Source: Pseudoxanthomonas beigongshangi
GTDB lineage: Bacteria; Pseudomonadota; Gammaproteobacteria; Xanthomonadales; Xanthomonadaceae
DNA length: 64,000 bases
Assembly: GCF_016820515.1 (NCBI RefSeq)
Contig: NZ_JADHDV010000001.1
Coordinates: forward strand, 124,001-188,000
Direction of reading: 5' to 3'
This document shows, one piece after another, positions 59,892-64,000 of this stretch. Every line of letters begins with the position of its first letter. Positions within the stretch are counted from its first letter, which is position 1. Made by a program: the position numbers and the translations under genes. The notes under the pieces were generated by a model, which had not been told where the DNA came from, did no database searches, and worked only from the letters and a program-made list of their open reading frames with translations.

Positions 59892-60059
59892 TAGTCTTCG
59901 TGCGTCGTGAGTGCGTCGAACCGAATGTCGGCTGTTGTCCGCTCACACGGACGGGCCTGGCGACGTCGGCACGGCCAAGCTGGGCCCGTACCAGGACCAG
60001 CTTGGAACAGGCCATTTGATGTTGGAACCCTTTGGCATCAAGCACTTGTGAAGGGTCAA

Positions 60060-60088
60060 TTGACCGGATTCAGGCTGCCCCCTAGAAT
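60060..60088 (+). promoter_or_regulatory. tRNA-Thr promoter
   Basis: TTGACC (60060-60065) and TAGAAT (60083-60088) with 17-nt spacing place the start about 4 nt before the tRNA. Confidence 0.8.
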
Positions 60089-60098
60089 TTGCGGTTCC

Positions 60099-60174
60099 GC
60101 CGGAATAGCTCAGTTGGTAGAGCGGCGCATTCGTAATGCGTAGGTCGTAGGTTCGATTCCTATTTCCGGCACCA
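60099..60174 (+). tRNA. tRNA-Thr(CGT)
   Basis: A 76-nt tRNA with encoded CCA. The acceptor stem GCCGGAA pairs with TTCCGGC. The anticodon stem GCGCA / TGCGT encloses the loop TTCGTAA with anticodon CGT (codon ACG, Thr). The T-loop GTTCGATTC is standard. Own promoter and terminator. Confidence 0.97.
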
Positions 60175-60185
60175 GATCGATAAAA

Positions 60186-60213
60186 GCCCCGCTTCGGCGG
60201 GGCTTTTGTTTTT
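60186..60213 (+). terminator. Intrinsic terminator of tRNA-Thr
   Basis: GCCCCGC / GCGGGGC with a TTCG tetraloop, followed by TTTTGTTTTT. Confidence 0.95.
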
Positions 60214-60320
60214 CCGGATGTGCGGCGTCTGTCCGCATGCATTTGCATTCGTTGTTGAGTCGCAATCCAGGCCGGAAAGCCCGTTGAATGGTTTTGCCGG
60301 CATGAGCAGACTTCCGGCCT

Positions 60321-60336
60321 GGAGCGTCGAAACTCC
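60321..60336 (+). repeat. GGAGYGTCGAAACTCC hairpin, copy 1
   Basis: GGAGCGTCGAAACTCC can form a small stem (GGAG/CTCC). A near-identical copy (60802-60817) lies upstream of the paralogous small gene, so it may be a shared 5' element. Confidence 0.55.
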
Positions 60337-60349
60337 GATAGACAGCGGC

Positions 60350-60378
60350 AAGCCGCCACCGAAATCCGGCGGCTTTTT
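60350..60378 (+). terminator. Terminator-like hairpin in the leader of the first XAC0095-like gene
   Basis: AAGCCGCC / GGCGGCTT with a 10-nt loop is followed by more T, ending 15 nt before the ATG at 60394 and directly before its AAGGA. It could end transcripts from the GGAGCG element or act as an attenuator. Confidence 0.6.
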
Positions 60379-60393
60379 CAAGGAAGCAATGCA

Positions 60394-60636
60394 ATGAGCC
60401 GCAAGTCCGATACAAGCATGGGTTACTGGATGAGTGAAGAGCACCAGCTCCGACTGGTGCAACTGAGGGATCAGCTTCGGCTGATGTCGGACCTCAGCAG
60501 TCCGCGCAATCCGCAGGACGAACACATGAGGCTGCCGATCAAGTTGCAGGCGATGGCCGATTGTTTTGCCGGCATGTCCGATGATCTGGGCCGGGTGCTC
60601 CGGCGAATGCAGTGGATGTCCCTGCGGGACAAGTGA
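60394..60636 (+). CDS. XAC0095-like small protein, paralogue 1
   Basis: An 80-residue predicted helical protein. The segment SEEHQLRLVQLRDQLRLMSD matches SEEAHAQLVQMRDTFRQLSG in the gene at 61030, and the C-terminal MADCFAGMSDDLGRVLRRM matches MADEVDGVLGELV. Both resemble the small XAC0095 family of Xanthomonas, function unknown. No signal peptide. The ATG at 60394 has AAGGA upstream. A terminator follows. Confidence 0.75.
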   Translation: MSRKSDTSMGYWMSEEHQLRLVQLRDQLRLMSDLSSPRNPQDEHMRLPIKLQAMADCFAGMSDDLGRVLRRMQWMSLRDK

Positions 60637-60644
60637 CGTCCGAA

Positions 60645-60674
60645 GGCCCGCCTGTGAAGGCGGGTCTTTTGTTT
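60645..60674 (+). terminator. Terminator after XAC0095-like paralogue 1
   Basis: GGCCCGCCT / AGGCGGGTC, 9 bp with a GTGA loop and one G-U pair, followed by TTTTGTTT. Confidence 0.88.
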
Positions 60675-60801
60675 GCGTCGATGTCGAATGACCGCTTTCC
60701 CAGAGTCACGGACATCCGGGTTTGCGGGCTTTGTCCTTCCACCTCCAAACCGCCAATGTTAGTTGAGCTTGCGCCTGGTCCCGACAAGAATCGCTGACCA
60801 A

Positions 60802-60817
60802 GGAGTGTCGAAACTCC
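60802..60817 (+). repeat. GGAGYGTCGAAACTCC hairpin, copy 2
   Basis: GGAGTGTCGAAACTCC, one base different from copy 1, lies 212 nt before the second XAC0095-like gene. The intervening stretch (60818-61029) holds no supported gene. Confidence 0.55.
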
Positions 60818-61029
60818 TCACACACAGCCTGGGTCCAGGGCGGGTTCGCCGGTGGACTTCCTCGCCTGCGGGCTTGGGCCGATGCGTTTCCGCGTCGGGA
60901 GTGGACCGAATACAAGACCCGCTTGCGGGAAACAGGTCCGCCGTTCTGTGTGTGCGGTTTTTCGACCTCCCGACATCCCGGCGCACATGCCGTGCGCCGG
61001 TCACGGCGGTCCACAGAACAGGAGGCGAC

Positions 61030-61254
61030 ATGTCCCATTCCCACAGTGCCTACATCATCAGCGAGGAAGCCCACGCGCAGCTCGTGCAGATGCGCGATAC
61101 CTTCCGGCAGTTGTCCGGGTCCGATCAGTTCCGCGAGGCGGCGGCCTTGCTCAAGATTCCGGATGAAGTGTTGATGTCGCAGTTCGAGCGGATGGCCGAC
61201 GAGGTGGACGGGGTTCTTGGCGAGTTGGTTTATTTGCCTGCGGATCGGCATTGA
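61030..61254 (+). CDS. XAC0095-like small protein, paralogue 2
   Basis: A 74-residue helical protein similar to the gene at 60394 (AYIISEEAHAQLVQMRDTFR, then MADEVDGVLGELVYLPADRH). The ATG at 61030 follows ACAGGAGGCGAC, a strong Shine-Dalgarno. The tandem arrangement suggests local duplication followed by divergence. Function unknown. Confidence 0.75.
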   Translation: MSHSHSAYIISEEAHAQLVQMRDTFRQLSGSDQFREAAALLKIPDEVLMSQFERMADEVDGVLGELVYLPADRH

Positions 61255-61501
61255 GCTGGGGCGGTTGATCGCGCAAATCCCCCGTCGCCTGCTTCGCAGG
61301 CGCCTGCCCCCTTTGTAAAAGGGGGCTATTTGCCGTCTGGGGTCTATTGTGGCTTGCGGGGTGCTTTCTACCTTTCCGCTGGCCCGCCATTTGCAGCGCG
61401 GCGCATCTGAAAAATGGCTTCCAAGGATTACGTCTCACGCCATCGACAGCAACGTGGACTCCTGTCGGCTTTCTTCATCTGCGCGTATGCCCTGTATCAC
61501 C

Positions 61502-61825
61502 CTACGAGAGAAAGAATTCGACCTTGCCGCACTGGTGACAGGCGTAGAGGTCGAAGCTTTCGCGGTTGACCAGCAGTTCGCCGAGTTCGGCGAGCAGGAA
61601 GGGGGCCATGCGCGAGCCTTCGTGGAAGCGCCGGGTGCCGATGAGCCGCATGGGCGACTGGCAGCGCAGGCATTGCAGCGTCCGGGAGGACTCATGGACG
61701 GCTTCCTGGTTGCGGTTGAAGGCCGGGTCGGACGGCGTGCCATCGCGGCCGGTGCCGCATTGCCAGCAGATGTCGAATGCCCCTTCGTTGCTGGCGTTGC
61801 AGGCGGTGCAGATCCAATCTGCCAT
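61502..61825 (-). CDS. Double zinc-ribbon protein
   Basis: A 107-residue protein with an N-terminal four-Cys finger (WICTACNASNEGAFDICWQC, resembling RanBP2-type fingers) and a second pair of CxxC motifs (LQCLRCQSPM and YACHQCGKVEFF) forming a C-terminal zinc ribbon. It may bind nucleic acid or protein; no catalytic motif is seen. The ATG at 61825 has AGGAG upstream. It diverges from the M61 peptidase gene. The 247-nt gap downstream contains a C-rich repeat (about 61279-61325). Confidence 0.78.
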   Translation of the reverse strand: MADWICTACNASNEGAFDICWQCGTGRDGTPSDPAFNRNQEAVHESSRTLQCLRCQSPMRLIGTRRFHEGSRMAPFLLAELGELLVNRESFDLYACHQCGKVEFFLS

Positions 61826-61951
61826 GGGAACTCCTGTCGGGACGGTTGTCGACAACAGGGTAGTCCGTCGCGACGACCATGACCAATGGCCTACGGACCC
61901 GTCCGGACCCAGCCCTTAGCATCGGGCGGTTACCGTTTCGTGGAATCCTTG

Positions 61952-63853
61952 ATGAAGCCGCTTGCCCTTGCCGTCTCGTTGTCCCTGTTGATGCCTCTGG
62001 CCGGACTGGCGCCGTCCGCCGCGCGGGCGGACGAAGTGTCCGCGCCGAAGGATGTGCCGTTCAACGGGCAATTGCGCATCGAGGTGGACGCCACCGACCT
62101 CAACCGGCGCATCTTCCGGGTACGCGAGACCATTCCGGCACAGGCGGGGCGGCTGACCCTGCTGTATCCGCAGTGGCTGCCGGGCAAGCATTCGCCGGCC
62201 GGTCCCATCGAGAAGATGGCGGGCTTGGTGATCACCGCCAATGGCCAGCGGCTGCCGTGGGTGCGCGATCAGTTCAACGTGTATGCCTTCCACGTGGAGG
62301 TGCCGGCGGGCGTGAGCGAAGTGACCGCCGAGTTCCAGTTCCTGTCCTCGCAGGGCGGGTCGCAGGGGCGGGTGGTGATGACCCCGGACATGCTCAACCT
62401 GCAATGGGATTCCACCTCCCTGTATCCGGCGGGCTACTACAGCCGCAACGTGCAGGCGCAGGCCTGCGTGAAGCTGCCGCCGGGCTGGTCGTACGCCACC
62501 GCGCTGACCACCGACACTCGTAACGGCGACACGGTCTGCTTCAAGCCGATCCGCTTTGACGATCTGGTCGATTCGCCGATGTTCGCCGGCAAGCACTACA
62601 AGCGCATCGATCTGGATCCGGGCGCCAAGCAGCCGGTGCACCTGAACGTGTTCGCCGACGAGGCCAAGGATCTGGAAGCCAAGCCCGAGCACATCAAGGC
62701 GCACCAGGCGCTGGTCACCCAGGCCAGCAAGCTCTACGGCGCGCGCCATTTCGATCACTACGAATTCCTGCTCGCGCTGACCGACAAGCTGGGCGGCATC
62801 GGCCTGGAGCATCACCGCTCCAGCGAGAACAGCGGCGATCGCGGTTACTTCACCGATTGGGACAAGACCTGGCAGGGCCGGGATCTGCTGCCACACGAGT
62901 TCAACCATTCCTGGAACGGCAAGTACCGCCGTGGCGCGGATCTGGCCACGCCCAGCTTCAACGTGCCGATGGGCGACAGCCTGCTGTGGCTGTACGAAGG
63001 CCAGACCCAGTTCTGGGGCCACGTGCTGGCCGCGCGCTCGGGCCTGTGGAGCCAGGAGCAGGCGCGCGATTCGCTGGCGCTGGTGGCCGGCGTATACGAC
63101 CGCGGCCGTCCCGGCCTGGCCTGGCGCAACATCCAGGACACCACCAACGATCCGACCATCGCCTCGCGCCGCTCGCTGCCGTTCCGCAATTACCAGATGA
63201 GCGAGGACTACTACTCCGGCGGACAGATGATCTGGCTGGAAGTGGACGGCAAGCTGCGCGAGCTGAGCGGCAACAAGCGGTCCATCGACGATTTCGCCAA
63301 GGCGTTCTTCGGCATGGACAACGGCGTGTGGGAGGTGAATCCGTACACCTTCGACGACATCGTCGCCACCCTCAATGGCATCGCACCGTTCGACTGGGCG
63401 ACCTTCCTGCGTTCGCGCGTGGACGGACACGGACCGCTGATCGGCGGGCTGGAAGCGGCGGGCTGGAAGCTGGTCTACACCGACAAGCCCAGCGATGCGT
63501 TCAAGGCGATGGAAAGCGAGCGCAAGGATGCCAACCTGACCTATTCGCTGGGCCTGTCCGCCAACAGTACCGGCGTGCTCGGCGACGTACGCTGGGATGG
63601 TCCGGCGTTCAATGCCGGGCTGGCACCAGGCATGACCCTGCTGGGCGTCAACGGGCGCGAGTACAGCGCCGAAGCGCTGAAGGACGCGGTGACCGCGGCC
63701 AAGGGCGGCAAGACGCCGATCGAACTGGTGGTCAAGCGCTTCGACCGTATCGAGACCGTGCGCATCCCGTACTTCGACGGCCTGCAGTATCCGCACCTGG
63801 AGCGCATTGCCGACAAGCCGGATCGGTTGGCCGAGCTGTACAAGGCGCGTTGA
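61952..63853 (+). CDS. Exported M61-family (glycyl aminopeptidase) metallopeptidase with PDZ domain
   Basis: A 633-residue exported protein. The signal peptide is about residues 1-27 (LALAVSLSLLMPLAGLAPSA, cleaved near ARA-DE). It has an N-terminal beta domain, a thermolysin-like catalytic domain with zinc motif HEFNH in LLPHEFNHSWNGKYRR and the third ligand region LLWLYEGQTQFW, and a C-terminal PDZ domain (about 530-610). M61 enzymes prefer N-terminal Gly or Ala in the characterised case; the substrate here is unknown. The ATG at 61952 starts the signal peptide. Confidence 0.92.
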   Translation: MKPLALAVSLSLLMPLAGLAPSAARADEVSAPKDVPFNGQLRIEVDATDLNRRIFRVRETIPAQAGRLTLLYPQWLPGKHSPAGPIEKMAGLVITANGQRLPWVRDQFNVYAFHVEVPAGVSEVTAEFQFLSSQGGSQGRVVMTPDMLNLQWDSTSLYPAGYYSRNVQAQACVKLPPGWSYATALTTDTRNGDTVCFKPIRFDDLVDSPMFAGKHYKRIDLDPGAKQPVHLNVFADEAKDLEAKPEHIKAHQALVTQASKLYGARHFDHYEFLLALTDKLGGIGLEHHRSSENSGDRGYFTDWDKTWQGRDLLPHEFNHSWNGKYRRGADLATPSFNVPMGDSLLWLYEGQTQFWGHVLAARSGLWSQEQARDSLALVAGVYDRGRPGLAWRNIQDTTNDPTIASRRSLPFRNYQMSEDYYSGGQMIWLEVDGKLRELSGNKRSIDDFAKAFFGMDNGVWEVNPYTFDDIVATLNGIAPFDWATFLRSRVDGHGPLIGGLEAAGWKLVYTDKPSDAFKAMESERKDANLTYSLGLSANSTGVLGDVRWDGPAFNAGLAPGMTLLGVNGREYSAEALKDAVTAAKGGKTPIELVVKRFDRIETVRIPYFDGLQYPHLERIADKPDRLAELYKAR

Positions 63854-63901
63854 GGCGCGAAGGCGCGGCGGCGGTGTCGCTGCCGCGCCGTTCAACTTCG
63901 C

Positions 63902-64000
63902 TCAGCGCAGTGGCAGGCAGATCGCCGTGCGCCATTCGCTGGGCGGCGCGCTGCGCGGATCGTTGAGGTATTCCTCCATCACCGGCGCGTCGGCGGCTTC
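63902..64000 (-). CDS. C terminus of a GyrI-like/effector-binding-domain protein (cut by window)
   Basis: Only the last 32 residues are visible: VMEEYLNDPRSAPPSEWRTA followed by ICLPLR and a stop. The EEYLNDP..PPSEWRT..LPL ending is characteristic of GyrI-like or AraC-effector-binding domains. The N terminus lies beyond the window, so an AraC-type regulator or a stand-alone binding protein cannot be distinguished. A GC-rich stem (63862-63889) separates it from the convergent M61 gene. Confidence 0.7.
   Translation of the reverse strand, partial: EAADAPVMEEYLNDPRSAPPSEWRTAICLPLR

Noticed and set aside
61149-61882. Several short overlapping ORFs on both strands around the zinc-ribbon gene
   Set aside because: They overlap the well-supported zinc-ribbon frame with its Cys motifs, and none has a Shine-Dalgarno or family signature.
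63862-63889. GC-rich stem between the M61 and GyrI-like genes as a bidirectional terminator
   Set aside because: A 12-nt loop and absence of T-runs on both sides make intrinsic termination uncertain, so it is not listed as a terminator.

Overview
The window is a GC-rich chromosomal segment that looks like a gammaproteobacterium of the Xanthomonadaceae (Lysobacteraceae) type. The main reasons are the oprP-pstS-pstS-pstCAB-phoU cluster, two small proteins resembling the XAC0095 family, the map-glnD-dapD-dapE order, and several intergenic repeat families (GGGATTCGGGATT strings, CCCTCCCCCGC palindromes, GGGAGCG inverted repeats) of the kind common in that family. Nothing looks like a prophage, plasmid, insertion sequence or CRISPR array. 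It is mostly core chromosome with a few accessory patches.

Layout. 1-5.0 kb (minus): a cut cation-efflux gene, pyrH, an HDOD-GGDEF regulator, tsf and rpsB. 5.3-13.8 kb (plus): map, glnD, dapD, an ArsC-like gene and dapE, then an asparagine-rich leader peptide with an attenuator ahead of asnB, and bacterioferritin. 13.9-17.5 kb (minus): tpm, parC, a small secreted protein and tRNA-Leu(CAG). 17.6-22.1 kb (plus): rnr, rlmB and a secreted DmpA-type peptidase. 22.1-25.4 kb: a divergent XRE-cupin regulator and EamA exporter sharing twin operators, then a macrodomain gene, a membrane methyltransferase and rnt. 25.6-28.3 kb (minus): an ECF sigma factor, a Cys-motif RiPP precursor containing EF-hands, an MNIO (DUF692) enzyme and its DUF2063 partner. 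28.4-36.0 kb (minus): the phosphate locus with Pho boxes. 36.2-47.3 kb: nth, two crotonases, a secreted FKBP protein, a DUF1289-Nudix fusion, sseA, a Pho-box-linked phosphate-binding/OmpA fusion, a PCuAC copper chaperone, a thioesterase and uvrA. 47.6-57.7 kb: rplU-rpmA-obgE, rpsT, murJ, ribF-ileS-lspA and ispH. 57.7-64 kb: accessory genes, namely a small membrane protein, a repeat-rich stretch, a GH16 lipoprotein behind a palindromic operator, tRNA-Thr(CGT), the two XAC0095-like paralogues, a zinc-ribbon protein, an M61 peptidase and the end of a GyrI-like protein.

The strongest unexpected signals are: (1) a complete leader-peptide attenuator for asnB, with seven Asn codons, mutually exclusive stems and an intrinsic terminator; (2) a bufferin/HvfA-like precursor carrying six EGKCG motifs around two EF-hand loops, in an apparent operon with an ECF sigma factor and an MNIO; (3) a recurring TANNNT box 6-7 nt from the start codon, suggesting leaderless transcription of at least seven genes, including the asn leader; and (4) twin operators between an XRE-cupin regulator and an exporter. 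All assignments rest on reading the sequence and recalled family knowledge. No database search was run.
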